Shown here: positions 11,090 to 23,733 of the stretch, piece by piece
Position numbering within the stretch: position 1 is the stretch's first letter
Layout of the letters: each line of letters starts with the position of its first letter
Assembly: GCF_027744825.2 (NCBI RefSeq)
Contig: NC_071334.1
Location: 55,120,937-55,184,936, forward strand
Source of the DNA: Synchiropus splendidus
Lineage: Eukaryota; Chordata; Actinopteri; Syngnathiformes; Callionymidae
Direction: 5' to 3'
Length of the DNA: 64,000 nt
Translations under genes and position numbers: made by a program
Notes under the pieces: model-generated
Database searches by the model: none
Seen by the model: the letters and a program-made list of their open reading frames with translations, nothing else
Told to the model about the DNA's origin: nothing

Positions 11090-12944
11090 CTTCAGGAAGA
11101 ACAATGAAAGCCATTCTAATGAATAACAAGGACACGAAATAAAATAAGACAACGCACTTGGTCGTGACCTCTTGGTATCGCAGTGAGCTGCCAGTCCCAA
11201 CCTGCGTTTTATGATGTGGAACACACGTCTCCTTTTTGTTGTTTCAATGTGAGTGCTTTGGCCACCACTTGTTTCTGAAGTGTCCTGCTATCTTGTCTTA
11301 GGTTCACAGTTTATTTCAGTCTAGGACTTATTCTGAGCCCTTGGTGATGTTGGACTCTGGAACTTGTGTATTGGAAAATAAGCCAGTCTTTCCGATTTTC
11401 AGCGAGAAATAAGAACAGAGGCTTGGTGATTGTGGTGGTTTGGAATGGACCAATACAGGATCATCCAACCCTTCACCAAATCTCTCATTGTTTTGACCCG
11501 CCTCCCCAAAGCCTTGCATTACGAAAGACAAGTCATGAAGCGGTATCAGATTTCGGCTACTACATTGCATCAAGTCGATTTAGATGTGCAGTTTTGTCCG
11601 TTCCCTAAATATCAATTCTGTCCTGGATCATATCAAAGATTTGTGAGTAACACGAGTCGCGGTTGGACATTGTGGCCTGCCAGAACCAATGCTCGATTTT
11701 ATAGAGCATGTGACAAAGCAGTCCTTTTGATGAAAAGGGTCATTTATAGACCTATTCATCATCTACGGTTTAGTCCTGACAGGCCAGGGCTGCGAACTGG
11801 AGCCAAGTTGTCGCAGCGTCACACAGACAGAAGCAATCTATCTCAGGACACCCAGAGTCCAATCGTGAAATTTATAAACTTGAAGTTTGATTCGATGATT
11901 CCTGAAGAGAGCGGGATGTCATTGATTTTGTTTTTTTGGGGGGGGGGTGCAAATCCCAATTTAAATTTAAAGGCTGTCAAAATTCAGCAGTCTGCCATGA
12001 GCTGTGGACCTTCAACGTGGTGGCATCAGCACTGCATCCTGGAGATGAGATGAAATGTGGTGGGAGAAATTTAACTTAGACCTAGACAAGACCCTAAAAC
12101 CACTGCTTTATAGAGCTAGATATTGACCGATACTTTAGTACCTGTCGGCATAAGACTTCACAATTCTCAAAATTTTGTTAATGCAATACTGCACAGAGGA
12201 TTTACCTCATCATCAAATATAGTGACAAATAATAATAATAGTGATAAATATTTCAAGATTTGTGTATGCAGGTGGTATTTTGGAACAGAACCAACATTTT
12301 TTTTGTTTCATTACCAATATTTCCTGACAGTTTCATTGAATCTGTCCTTCAGTTTTTGAGTTATTTAGCTCACAGACAAACAGATGCAGTCAACAGATCA
12401 TCAATATGCAGTAATCTAGTTTAACACAGTCCCTCTCAAATAGTGGAGCGAAAGATACTTTTTTTGCCATACTAGAATGACGCGTAATTGCACATCCACT
12501 CGTTTTTTTTACAGGCAAATTGATGCACTTTAGGTCTTTTCTATTACAGATAAAACAATGTTAAAAAAAGTTATTCTTCATTGTAAGTTGATCTATATTA
12601 TTTTCTTCTTTTCTTTTCTTTAATGTTAACTAAGATACGATGTTATGCAGAGGTGTACTTATAATAATTTTATCGACAAATGCCACTATTTACGGAGGTG
12701 GCGGCTTGTTTGGAGGCGCCAAACGTTTACTTCTTCCTGGGCGGGGCGCAACAGAAAATGATTGAGAAGCACTGGTTTAACAGTTTCATCGATCCCTGCT
12801 GCTTTCATCCAACTGAAATGCTCCGCGTTCTGGCTGCCGTCATTGTTGTGTTGCAGGAGCAGAATCAAAGATACAGTGTATGTCTTCGGAAAGCACGAAT
12901 CAAATCACTCTACATGTTGTTTAGGATTTATGAGTCCGTCTCAC
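11090..12944 (-). other. pappa intron, 1.86 kb
   Basis: This intron lies within CCP2, with donor GTGAGA and acceptor CCTGAAG. It holds the hAT-like MITE at 12427-12774. A 207-codon open frame on the plus strand (11430-12053) is the longest in the window but shows no recognisable domain. Confidence 0.85.
12427..12774. mobile_element. hAT-like MITE with 8-bp target duplication
   Basis: The element begins CAGTCCCTCTCAAATAGTGG and ends with the reverse complement of CAGTGCTTCTCAATCATTTT, an imperfect terminal inverted repeat of the CAGTGxTTCTCAA type. It is flanked by a perfect 8-bp direct duplication GTTTAACA at 12419-12426 and 12775-12782. An 8-bp duplication and these termini are characteristic of hAT transposons. 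At 348 bp it has no transposase. Confidence 0.88.
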
Positions 12945-13128
12945 CTACAAGCTGCGCAGGCTCACGACACTGGAAGTTGCTCTTCTTGCCATAAGTAGTG
13001 CCCTCCGGGAAGTCAAAGTTGGCAGGATGGACATGGTACTTATCAGGCAGGCCACAGTCTACCGGTTCGCACGACACCTGTTTGTTCCATTTGCCGTTTG
13101 CACACGTGATGGTCACCATAGAGTCCGA
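12945..13128 (-). CDS. pappa: pappa exon, end of CCP1 and start of CCP2 (520-581)
   Basis: This 184-bp exon follows acceptor GTCTTCCAG. It encodes SDSMVTITCANGKWNKQVSC, closing CCP1, then EPVDCGLPDKYHVHPANFDF, PEGTTYGKKSNFQCREPAQL and V plus one base before donor GTGAGA. The match to PAPP-A is close (GKWNKQVxCEPVDC; FPEGTT; FQCxxPAQL). Two cysteines that I remember flanking PEGTTxG in both mammalian pappalysins are replaced here by Phe and Ser. The usual cysteines I-IV of the module are kept. Confidence 0.96.
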
Positions 13129-16100
13129 CTGGAAGACATAACACATTTGGAAGGTGAGAGCAGAAAGACGGAGCGATAGATCAAGGATCTTTCCGTATGC
13201 CAATGTATCAAATTGCGCCTGACTGTCCGTCGATATGGCGGATAGATGTCAGACACACATCCCCTAAATGTTTACCGCACAGAAACGACCACAGCAATTG
13301 AAAAAGCGCGCCAACACGTCTCTGATCAGCATGTAGCCTGACTGAACTTGATCGGGCTGAGTTTACGGGCCATCGATAAAGCCTCGCAGGCTACTCAGCA
13401 GCTCAGGTGACTGCTGATCGCATCCATAAGGTCATTCCTCGCCACTCAGCCGATCGGCAAAAACTGCACGGTCAGCCGCTAACACAAAACAGACTGACTC
13501 TGAGGCTGGCAACAGTGAAAGAGTGAGAATCATTCCAGAGAAAACATCACAAAAAAAAAATCCATGGATCCCTGATCTTGGTCGCCAGATTCCAGTAACA
13601 TTTTTTGTTGTTTTAGTTCTATTCAGAGAAGCAATGATGCTAATGTTCGAGCTGCGGATGCCGGCAGTGGTCAATTATGCAATTGCGCGCAATATTAAAA
13701 CACATTTTCCAGTTCTTATTCCTCTGCCTGCCTCTTTTAATCAAGACAAACAGACGAACAAGCCCAGGCCTACACTGTCGATCCTGTGTGACTTGGCTCT
13801 TACATGTTTTTGGAATGTGAGAGGAAACAGCAGAACCCAGAGGAAATCCACATGTGGTGAAAACGTGCAGAATCCGCAAGAAAAACAGACTAAGGACATG
13901 AGTCAACACCAAGGCCATGGCAGTCAAGCGCGACCCGGCTAAACTCCACTCTATTATGACCGGCACTGCTGACTAAATACGCACGACTACATCATGATAT
14001 AGGAGCTAGTATAATAGATTAACACCACTTCCACAGGCCTTTTATGGAGGCAGACTAGCCGTTGATCAGAAACAGCAGACATTCTGGACCCCGCTGAAAG
14101 AGCCGTGACCTTGCAAGTCTGCCGGGGACCATATGTATGACATTAATTATGTCTGAGTGAGCGTGTGTGTCGGCGCAGACCCCGTGTTGATGTGTTAGTT
14201 CCCAGAAAGAGAGATGCCAGAATTTTTCCGATATTTTCAGAATGGCATTCTTGCAAATTTTCATTCTTTTGCGGACTACTTTGGCAAGACTTGAGTCGAC
14301 TTTATACCAACACACACATGTCTGTGCAATTTTTTTTCTTCTTCGTAGTCATTAACGTGGATTGTAAGGAATGCAAAATCGGAGAAATTGTTTTTTTCTG
14401 TCCAATTCCTTAACATGAACGCCATTAGAACAAAACACCTAGCTGACTGGACGTGGGGTTTTCCATTTTTCTGCTTTCCTATCACACTATGACACACTTT
14501 TGTTGTCAACCTTTGTATCTCCTTGGCACCTTAAATCAATGAAAATCTAAAAAACTCAAGGCTCCTTCCAGCAAAAACAATGTGGCTAGTACACCTCTAT
14601 GTCATCCACACAAAACCAATGCTTTCCGTCAGCTTTTTGAAACCAGACCCCAGACTGGAGAGATTTCAAAATACCGTTTTCATTCTTTGGTGCGCAGGAT
14701 CAAACTTGAATTTTGCAAAAATACCTCCAGTAACAACACTACGCAATACCGCGTAGTTTAACAGCTGTCACGTACTGGAAATACAGATAGTGTTCGGCTA
14801 ATCTTGCACTGTAATGATGATCTGTAATTCGTATCGTAACGTTTAAGGCACACGGCCCACACCTTCATCTCTGGTTTTAGCAGTGGCATTAAAATGCCAT
14901 TATAAAATGAGTTTTGTCCGAGTCTCTAAAAGAGAACTATGTAGCAGCTAGGCCTTCGGACATTTTTACTTTGATCAATGAGACAAAGCAGAGCAACAGA
15001 AGACCTTTCCAACAGCCTGTGTGCCTGATGTCAATGTGTTCTGTCAAAGACACCAAGCTGAGATGAGGAACATTACAGTGTGAAAATGACTTATGTGTGA
15101 GACAACATCTCCGAGCAAACACCAACAATTAACCACTCACGTGCACTAGTAGAAATTAGACTCACTGGTTGCAGCACGGTTAAAAAGCAACTGGATTGAA
15201 AACGGTAACTCTTTTCCCACCACATGCTTTTGCATATCTTTCATCTTGAACACATTATATCATATTGCACAATGGCGAATTCCACTAGAATAAACAGGGT
15301 CCTTCCATATTTTCATCTGATGAGGGCATCTGTAAAAAATGAATTAGTTGACCACGTAGGGAAGTCAGCATGATGCTAAAGGGGAAGTCTACCATTCAAA
15401 TCATCAACTGTTTTCTCCCTCTCTTTTCACGTGATGATGACTGTAGACGTAGATTGTTTATTTGCCAGTGAATAAGGCTTCAACCGGAGTCACATGGCAA
15501 TAATAAAAACAGGAATGTAATGCATAACAAAACACCATAAGAATATTATCAGATGTATGTCAAAACGTGGAAACATTTCACTGAATTGTTTCCTTCAAAC
15601 AATTCAGACATCGCTGATGTCTGGCAGAAACATGCTTCTCCATGGGTGAAGAGTTCTCCACCTGGAATCAATGCTGAAGTACAGCCTCCGTTTCTGGGGT
15701 TATTCTAGGGTAGCCAACACAAGTTATTAGAAATGACCTACAGTACCCTTTAGGGTCTGGTATATTACACACAGGCTCATACATTTTAGGTGTGTAGACC
15801 TCTTTAACTTTGAAGCTGTCTTTTAAGATGAAATGAGAAGGAGACTTGCCTCGAGGAGGACGCCTCGTGACCAGAGCAGAACAAAACAAGTTGTTTGTTT
15901 ACATGCTGGAATTGCTCTTTTTTGATGTGACTGACATCCGATGTATTGCCACATCACATCTCAGTGTCAGTTGATGTTACCAACGCACATCGTTACTGAG
16001 TCAGTCCATGAAATTCACCAGGACAAGTCCTTTTTCAGTAATTCACACTATTTAAAAAATATATTTTCTCACCTCACGTGTCCATATTAATTCAAAATTT

Positions 16101-16486
16101 TAATATCAATTAATCGCTCTAAAGCTCACAATTGATGGCGAATTAATCTTTTGTAAATGTAACGTAAAGGAAGATGTTATCAACACCAGACAATGCATTA
16201 TTCATGCAAAGCTTTGTTGACTCCAACAACCCAAACATAACGGATACTGTGAAGAACATTCTTTAGAATAACCTGAGAGGCACTGAAAAAAAGTGCAACA
16301 CTGTAAGCTTTATTGGCCACTCTGGTGTTGACAAAATCTTTTTCCAAGTTACTTAGACAACAGATACAAAAATGTGTGAGTAATTTGCCATTAATCTTGG
16401 CAAATTCACCAACTCACCACTAATAGAGATTGAAATTCTCTCTGAGAAAAAACAATTCTCTATTAAATCTATTGACGGTCCTACTA

Positions 16487-16890
16487 TTAATCTTTTTTTT
16501 TTTTGGCTGGTCCCACAGCGGATCTCACCCTGTCCTCTGCTTCCTCTTCTCTCAAACCTACAAACCTCATGTCCTTCACCACCTCCATAAATCTCCTCTT
16601 TGACCTTCCTCTCCACCTTCTGCCTGGCAGGTCCAACATCAGCATCTTCCTACCAATGTACTGGCTCTCTCTCCTCTGTACATGTCCAAACCATCTCAAT
16701 CTGGCCTCTCTGACTTTGTCTCCTAAACACCTGACATGTGCTGTCCCTCTGATATACTACTTCCTGATCCTATCCATCCTGCTCACTTCTAAAGAGAACC
16801 TCAGCATCTTCATCACTGCTACCTCCAGCTCTGCCTCCTGCCTCTTCCTCAGTGCCACTGCTTCCAAAGACCACCCTGCAGCAGAGACAT
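16487..16890 (-). pseudogene. LINE reverse-transcriptase C-terminus, RTE-like, decayed
   Basis: On the minus strand a frame reads EVAVMKMLRFSLEVSRMDRI, a stop, YIRGTAHVRCLGDKVREA, RLRWFGHVQRRESQYIGRKM and LDLPGRRWRGRSKRRFMEVV, continuing to FVGLREEEAEDRVR. This is the C-terminal part of a non-LTR retrotransposon polymerase that is very common in fish. One in-frame stop and the missing 5' part show a dead, 5'-truncated copy. It is the best preserved of about eight copies in the window. The RTE clade label is from memory. Confidence 0.8.
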
Positions 16891-19800
16891 AATGCATGCA
16901 ATTATTGCATTCAATATTTTCCTGTCATAAAAATGTCCCAGGTTTATAAGAAATGGTTTGTAAGTTCATTTGAGATTTAAAGAATTAAGGCAACCACTAG
17001 ACCTTTACCAACCCATACTGATACAAAACCTTTTTGAATAACTCAGCTGGTAGTTATAATTGAGCCAAGCAGCATCAGAACTACCATAAATTTTGAGTGC
17101 ATGGTTCAATTTCATTAGAAAATTTGTACATCTAGAGGTGTACATCAATTCTGCTGTGGTAATCTGTGTGAATAGTTTTCTAATATTTATACAGTCTACA
17201 TCTAGTGACAGAACTCAGAAAAGTCATTTGCGTCCAAGCAAACTAAAAACTCACTGCAGGGATTTATATGAACTGAATATGAATGGAAAAAATAAGCGTT
17301 TTATTCTCAGTAGATCCCAGTCTAGAAAGAAAGAATCAATTGGAGAGCACCAACAATTAAACTTCACTTAGCAGTCATGCTTCAGCGTACTTTTTGGATC
17401 TGAATAACAGCACTGCCTCCTTGCAACTGTCTTACTCGGGTTTCTTTGTCGAAACAGAAGACTTCACTTTTTCAGTAATGAACAGAAGTCCATTGAAGAA
17501 TAAAACGTTGGCAGTAAGGCTGTCATTGTCTCACATGTTCATGGAAAAGTAATCTTCTTCCATTGAATAAAGAGGAAAAATATCTGCTGAAACTTAAAAG
17601 TACTGAGCAATTTTATTTGTCTGGAATATGAGCACTGCCGGGAATAGAACCATCCACAAATTATCTTACAAATAATAGGTTTTGTATTGTAAATGTGGTT
17701 AAAACTTGTACTCAGAAACGGTTTTGCTGTTTAGTGGATCAAAATCTTGAAGACTTTTTTATTTAACCGAATCGATGATGAGTTCCCGTCGCAAAGTACA
17801 GTGTGAAGATTGACCACAGAGGAGACAGAGGAGAGTCAGAATGTATCTGGAGCTTGCCTCAGTCAGACTTATCATGGTAGAAAAGCGCGTAACCACTCAA
17901 GCTTACAGTTGGTCTCAAATAATCATCCTCCCTTCTGCACACACAGGAACCAAATTAGTTCATGGGAGTATAGACGCTCACAGATAAGGTCAGAAGGTTG
18001 GCGTTGCACCAAAGACTCAGAGCAAGGTCAACACCTCTCTGCTTGGAAAGAAGCTCCACGTGTTTTTCAGTGATGTTGATTCCCTCACCATTTCAAGACT
18101 ATGGTACTGGACTGGTTCTGAGATTAGACTGTATACAGTGTTCCCCTGCTATGTCGCGCGTATTGCTGGTTTTGGAAATGAGTCTTGTAGGAGATTGTAA
18201 TGCCACAGTTCCTCTTTCCCGTGTGATAAACTCACTCCCTGATGTGCAGTGCGGTGGGAGACTTCAGAAGCTCCAAACGGCACCACTTCCATTTGGGGTA
18301 GTCAAAACGCGACTCTGGTAAAATTTCATAATAAAACACTATGAGTTGACATTATTCACATTTTACTGTGAAAGAGCGACAGGAACATTATGATACGGAC
18401 TATAACTCTGTATCAGGTTTCACACCGCATGCATGCAGTTGTACAGGACTTAAGTTATTGATCATAGTTTTCATTTTACTTAGAACACAAATAGCTCAAC
18501 ACTTGACAGTTGATTTACTCAGCATCTGGTGGCAATTGAAACATTATGGTCCGTGGTTATCAACTATACCAAGGTGGTCCCGGAACGTGACCCCCGTAAC
18601 AAACGTGAAAACACTCAGTAGTCAGTATGATATTGAGCGGAAAGCGGAGAGCACTTCAAGTCACAGACAGGATGACTTGTTTTGCATGAGGCTGTCATGA
18701 GCTCGGCAGAAAAACACCTGGGTATGGTTAGACGTTTTATTCAAAACAACAGCTTGCCAGGAAAAACATATGTTTGTGTAGATTTTCAGTCAACCAGATC
18801 ATAATCCGTACGTCCAAAGAGTTTAAATAAGGCCAAAGCTTTCAAATCTGCTTGACAGTCAACAAAATGCTTCCTTCAGGTTTATGGGATCAACTGGTGG
18901 TTTGACTGATACGTTGGGAAGGTGGAATATGTTGTTCCCTTGATCCTTAACAGACATACTGTGGCACCAAAAGCACAGATTTCTTCTTTAAATAACATTT
19001 TCCACTTTATTAAAATCAGCATTTGCATGATCTTGTCTCAGATATTGACTGCATTTAAACTCGAGGCAGGATATGAGCCTGACCAAAAACATTTGACCAA
19101 TAAACCATGTAAGGTTTTTCGACATTGAGCCACTCTCCGTGAATAAGGCAAGAGGCGTAACACTGTGGTCGTCTTAATGGACGACCTGAGTGCCATGAGG
19201 TCTTGCACCATCAGCTCTTGGCGGCCAAACAAGGGGGTATGAGCCGAGGTCTTTAAATTATTTAAGTTATACTTTTTAATTAACGTGGTCACATTTGGCA
19301 AGCGCCTTGATGAAGTTCAAGGATAAGAGCTTTTCTAACACGATAATTAAGATGGACGATTTGGCAGAAACTGCAACCACCAAAGAAAAACCATGTGTGG
19401 ACAGGAAGGAAAAGATCCAAACTCCTCTGCATTTATGAAATAAAGTGGGATGCAGGAGTTACAAGATTAGGCTTGACCACTTCAGTTAAAGATGCTCTCG
19501 TGAGCACCTGAGCCAAAACAGAAGCTTCCTCATTCATGAATGGGCTGACGGCCAAGTGGGAGACGTGGGACGCAAATCATGTCGCCGTCAATATGGCAAC
19601 TGATAGACTTAAAATTCAAACGGCCTCAGAGACGTCCTTGACATCCGACTGATTATATTGTTAAAGGAATCTTCTCAACACACACAAAAAAAGCTCCCAG
19701 AAGCCGTAAAAGCAACACGTAAAAGCACATTACTGTTAATACTGTTCAACAACCTATCAACTTCTGGGAGGAGAAGGGCCTCAGGGAAATACAGTAATAA

Positions 19801-19909
19801 CAAATCTTCATAAAATTTGCATTACGTTGATGCATTACATTCATTGAGCGGCTTCTTCCAGATGTTTTTTTTTTTTTTGGGCAGCACATTGGAACAACCA
19901 TTAGCACTG

Positions 19910-19910
<1 letters not shown>

Positions 19911-19970
<60 letters not shown>

Positions 19971-20022
19971 AAGATTCTTTTAATTTTATATAGATAGATA
20001 GATAGAGAGATAGATAGATAGA
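19911..20022. repeat. compound (TA)n and GATA microsatellite
   Basis: Positions 19911-19966 are a pure (TA)28 run. A short spacer follows, then GATA repeats at 19990-20022, which lead directly into the MITE that starts at 20021. A partial match just before it (GGGCAGCACATTGGAACAAC) resembles the GGCACGGTGG-type sequence often found beside fish microsatellites. Confidence 0.9.
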
Positions 20023-20330
20023 GTGGTACCTCAGTTCTCGACCACAATCCGTTCCAGACGGCCGTTCAAGAAGCGATTTGTTCGAAATGTGAATCGATTT
20101 TTCCCATTACAATGAATGGAAAAAGAAATAATGCGTTCCAAGCCTTAAAATAGTCTTTTGCAGGAGTGAATGTAGAGTGTCTGCTGCAGGTGCGCTGTTC
20201 CTCTATGTGTGTGGCTGCTGCATGTGGGAGGGGATTTTTGTTCGAAATCAGACACAAAAAAAATCTCGAAATTTTTGTTCGAACTCCAATTTGTTCGAAG
20301 TCGGGAACTTTGAAAACTAAGGTAACACTG
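20021..20330. mobile_element. short Tigger/pogo-like MITE flanked by TA
   Basis: The left end is GAGTGGTACCTCAGTTCTCG. The right end, reverse complemented, is CAGTGTTACCTTAGTTTTC. TA lies on both sides. The first 210 bp match the reverse complement of the right half of the 652-bp element at 40445-41096 almost base for base, for example CCGTTCCAGACGGCCGTTCA and GAGTGTCTGCTGCAGGTGCG. It appears to be a deletion derivative of the same family. Confidence 0.85.
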
Positions 20331-20402
20331 TATATATATGTGAGGGTAGAGTCCATGAATGTGGATAATAGTCCCTGCAACCTTGTTCTTGTCCTTGTAC
20401 TA

Positions 20403-20600
20403 CAGGGGCGTCCAAACCAGTCCTCAAGGGCCGCAGTGGGTGAGGGTTTTTGTTCCAGCCCAACAAGCACACACAGCTTCAGTCAAGTGTCTGAAGACTG
20501 TATTCAGTTGATTGTCAGTCTAGTGTTGCTTATTTCAGCTGACACCTCATTGGTTAAACCAGCACCCACTGTGGTCCTTTCTGAAACAGTGTGGATGTCC
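20403..20600 (+). mobile_element. hAT-like MITE, partial
   Basis: The sequence begins CAGGGGCGTCCAAACCAGTC, then CCTCAAGGGCCGCAGTGGGT and GGTTTTTGTTCCAG, a familiar start of hAT-type MITEs in fish. It later shares CACCTCATTGGTTAAACCAG-type sequence with the element at 22292. The right terminus is not evident, so it is partial. Confidence 0.6.
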
Positions 20601-22291
20601 CTGTTGTACTATATTAGGACGCTGGGTCTCTGGCTCAAACTAGCTCTTGTAATCCAGACTACCCAAAAACAAGTTGAGACAAGTTTAAAAAAACTGACTA
20701 TTTTCTTTGCAGTAAGAAATGAATGTGTGTCTGTATGACTAATAGATTTATGCTTCAATATGGTCCTGGGCCCTCAAAGTCTTGATCTCTGTACACTCTC
20801 GTCTGGGTCTCAATCCAGTCTCATGTTGGGCGGTCACAGCTATAATACTAGTTCTGAGAACAAGTAAAATCTCTAGCGATTGATGCGGGCCGACTTCTCC
20901 TGCTCGGCATGCTCGTCCTCATGTCTCGTCTGCATAATATTCTAATGGGTGCTCTCCACACCTGTCCAAAGTGCAAACCTTATTATGATGAAGACTGCTA
21001 ATCCTGCTCATCTATGTTCCCTCTGGACGCCATTCAAAACAGTTTCAGGTGAAGGACCAGAGAAGCCCTTGCACAAGGAAAACTGTCCTAGAACCTGACG
21101 GATGCTGCTATCAGTCCACTCTGTATCATGATACATTGTATTTTATTGTATTATCATGATTCGACTGGCAGTGTCCAGGACTATCACAAAGACACAAAAT
21201 GTGGCTCTATTATTCATTTTCAAATATTGGTTATGATGTAGATCCCCTGGCTGGTCATAGTTGTCTTGCAGCGATCAAGCTCTGTTGGTCATTTGAGGAA
21301 ATTCCGACATGAAACCATGGAGCCGGGTTTCTCTGTGCCGGAACATGATGTTCCCACACCACTTCAAAGACGGGAGATATAGAAAGCAGACAAATACACA
21401 TAAACAAAACCAAGCCAGTGTGGGAGACAGATGCGTCATGAAGATAGCATTATCTGAGAAGGTAGTGTACCCAGAACCACTTAAACATCTCGCTGAATCA
21501 CTATGAAATCGACTCATGATGGAAGACAGAAGCTTCAGGCTGAACTTTTCAGCCTCATATGAGGAGGAAACCAAAATGAACAACATAAAATGTTGTTTCT
21601 GAGAAACAATTAATAAATGGTTTGAATGTCTTACATTATCACGAGCCAATACGTTTGTGTCTTGACAGACTGTTGCTTCATTTTCACCCTGGAAAGCAGA
21701 GTTTGCCCAACATGTGGAAACATTTAATGAGGCGGGGTGAGAGGCAAGGTGAGGAACCACCAGAGAAAGCGAGATTGAATGACAGATACTGCAGAGAAAG
21801 TTGTGAAGTTATTTAGTGGCGGTAAATGTAGCGTTATGAGTTTGCGTGCCTAAGTAAACCTCAGTGCCTGACTCAGATTTACTGTCGGATTTTTTTTTTT
21901 TAAATGATACGTGCCAACTGGTCACACAAACAGAGATGAACTATTTATAGGTTATTTCATAAAATAAATTGGTTCGCCAAAAATCCATTTCAGGTTACTT
22001 ATATACTTATTTAAAGTACGTAACTTTAGCCAACATACAGTCTATATAGCACAGTGAAACATAAGTAGTTCCAAATTTTAAAAAGGCAGATTTAGATGAA
22101 CTGGTGAGATGACCAAAAATCTAGATTTATCTTATCCAATTTAACTAGATTTGCCTTGCAAAATGTTATAACAACTGAATAAAAAATAAATTCTTACATC
22201 AATAAATGCAAGACTATAGACCTCCTGAGTCGTCCTGTAGGAATGACATGGTCTTCTCAAGTCATTTTTGTGCTATTGTTACCCTGTTCCC

Positions 22292-22520
22292 CAGAGTCTG
22301 AGCCCGTCCAAAACTGTTCCACAAAGGGTTGCAGTGGGTGCAGGTTTTTCTTCCAACCAATATGGAGGACACCCTTTCACCAATCAGGTGTCTGAAGGCT
22401 GTTCAGTCTGGTGCTGCTTGTTTCAGCTCAAACCTCATTGGTTAAACTGGGTGTGCCTTATCAGTTGGAACAAAAACCTGCACTGGCTCGGCCCTTTGAG
22501 GACGGGTTTGTCCACCGTTG
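22292..22520. mobile_element. hAT-like palindromic MITE, decayed
   Basis: The left arm (CCGTCCAAAACTGTTCCACA, then GCAGTGGGTGCAGGTTTTT) and the reverse complement of the right arm (CCCGTCCTCAAAGGGCCGAG, then CAGTGCAGGTTTTTGTTCCA) are related inverted arms. Between them lies TTTCAGCTCAAACCTCATTG, shared with the repeat at 20403. No clean target duplication is visible, so the ends are approximate. Confidence 0.6.
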
Positions 22521-23710
22521 ACCTTGCATACAGTAACTGCACATATAGCGCATGTGTTAAAGAAGTCATCACAAAACACTGGAGACAAAGCTGAAATAAT
22601 GGATATCCTGTAGTATCCTTGGGAACTGCATTTTTACACATCAACGGTGTGTTGTAACTAAATATCAGTTGGCACATTCAATTCCTCAGCTCGGCTAGAA
22701 GAAGGGGAACACATGAGTGAAAAAAAAAAAAAAAAGCCAGGTCCTCAGAATACTCTTGAAGTGTCAGTCCTCTTTTACATTAAATCTATCGAGCTCAGAC
22801 ACAGTTCTCCTTTCTTTTCCAGGTCTTCTCCTTAATGGCTGCATGCTCTTTTTATCCCCAAATGAACGGGCGTTGAGGAATAGCTAGACTATGTGCTGTC
22901 CATAAAATAGATCAATAAATAAATAAACCAGCACTTTTCCATATCGCTCATGGTTGAAGACGCGATGACATGCTCTGAAATGTTATTTTCCCACATTTGG
23001 CTCAATGAAACCCTCACAGTAAAAGACAGGAGGCACAGCTACACAAAACCAAAGCAAACTTACCCCCACACCTACTCCCTCAGCTGGATCCTTCATAGAT
23101 TGTGTTGCAGACTGCTTTACAAAACCATGGAGAGGTGTTTATTTGGCCTTTATTTACAGCAGCTCGGGGCGGATCCAGGAGGGTTACGATCTGATGTCAA
23201 CGACCCTGTGTGTTTATTTACTTGTGGTGAGCATGCTACTGTGAATGTATGTGCACATGATCTGTTTAATTGAAGAGGTTGTACTTTATGGCGTATGTGC
23301 CTACATGTGCTGCTGTGCGAGCAAATCTCCGCCCTTTAACGGCCACTTCAGTGTGTGCAGGAGGGATGAAGCGAGGGAGGGGGGAGTGCAGACACTATGT
23401 AATGATGTCATCGTCCCCGTGGAGCAGCGATAGAAAGTGACGGTGCGGCATGCTCAGGGAGGGACTGAGCACCATTAGGTTGATGCAGTATGTAGCATGT
23501 ATACGAGTATGATTGTGTTTGTTTGGGGCAGCTGGGATGTTTCCAGTGCTGCACTACGAGTGACCATGATGTCACTGTCCCCGGAGACTCGCTGTGCGAA
23601 GCCTAGTTTTAGTTTGCAGGTATGCACAATATGAGCAAATATCATCTGCTCCGCTTTTGTCTGCATTCAATTCAAAGACCAGTGTGAGTGGTTGCAAGGG
23701 TTTCTGCTGG

Positions 23711-23732
23711 TGTGTGTGTGCGTGTGTGTGTA
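23711..23732. repeat. (TG)n/(CA)n microsatellite at a splice donor
   Basis: TGTGTGTGTGCGTGTGTGTG runs directly up to the 5' splice site of the pappa exon ending at 23734. On the gene strand the intron begins GTACACACACACGCACACAC. Confidence 0.93.
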
Positions 23733-23733
23733 C

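Larger units (their letters stand above)
13129..23733 (-). other. pappa intron, 10.6 kb, repeat-rich
   Basis: The intron interrupts CCP1 (donor GTACAC, acceptor CTTCCAG). It contains a decayed RTE-like LINE 3' end (16487-16890), a (TA)n and GATA tract, a TA-flanked MITE (20021-20330) and two related hAT-like repeats (20403 and 22292). The rest, including 13.1-16.4 kb and 17-19.8 kb, shows no feature I can support. Confidence 0.85.

Noticed and set aside
11430..12053. 207-codon open frame on the plus strand, the longest in the window
   Set aside because: It lies in an intron opposite to pappa, has no recognisable domain, signal or cysteine pattern, and ends in low-complexity sequence (a G run at 11939-11947).
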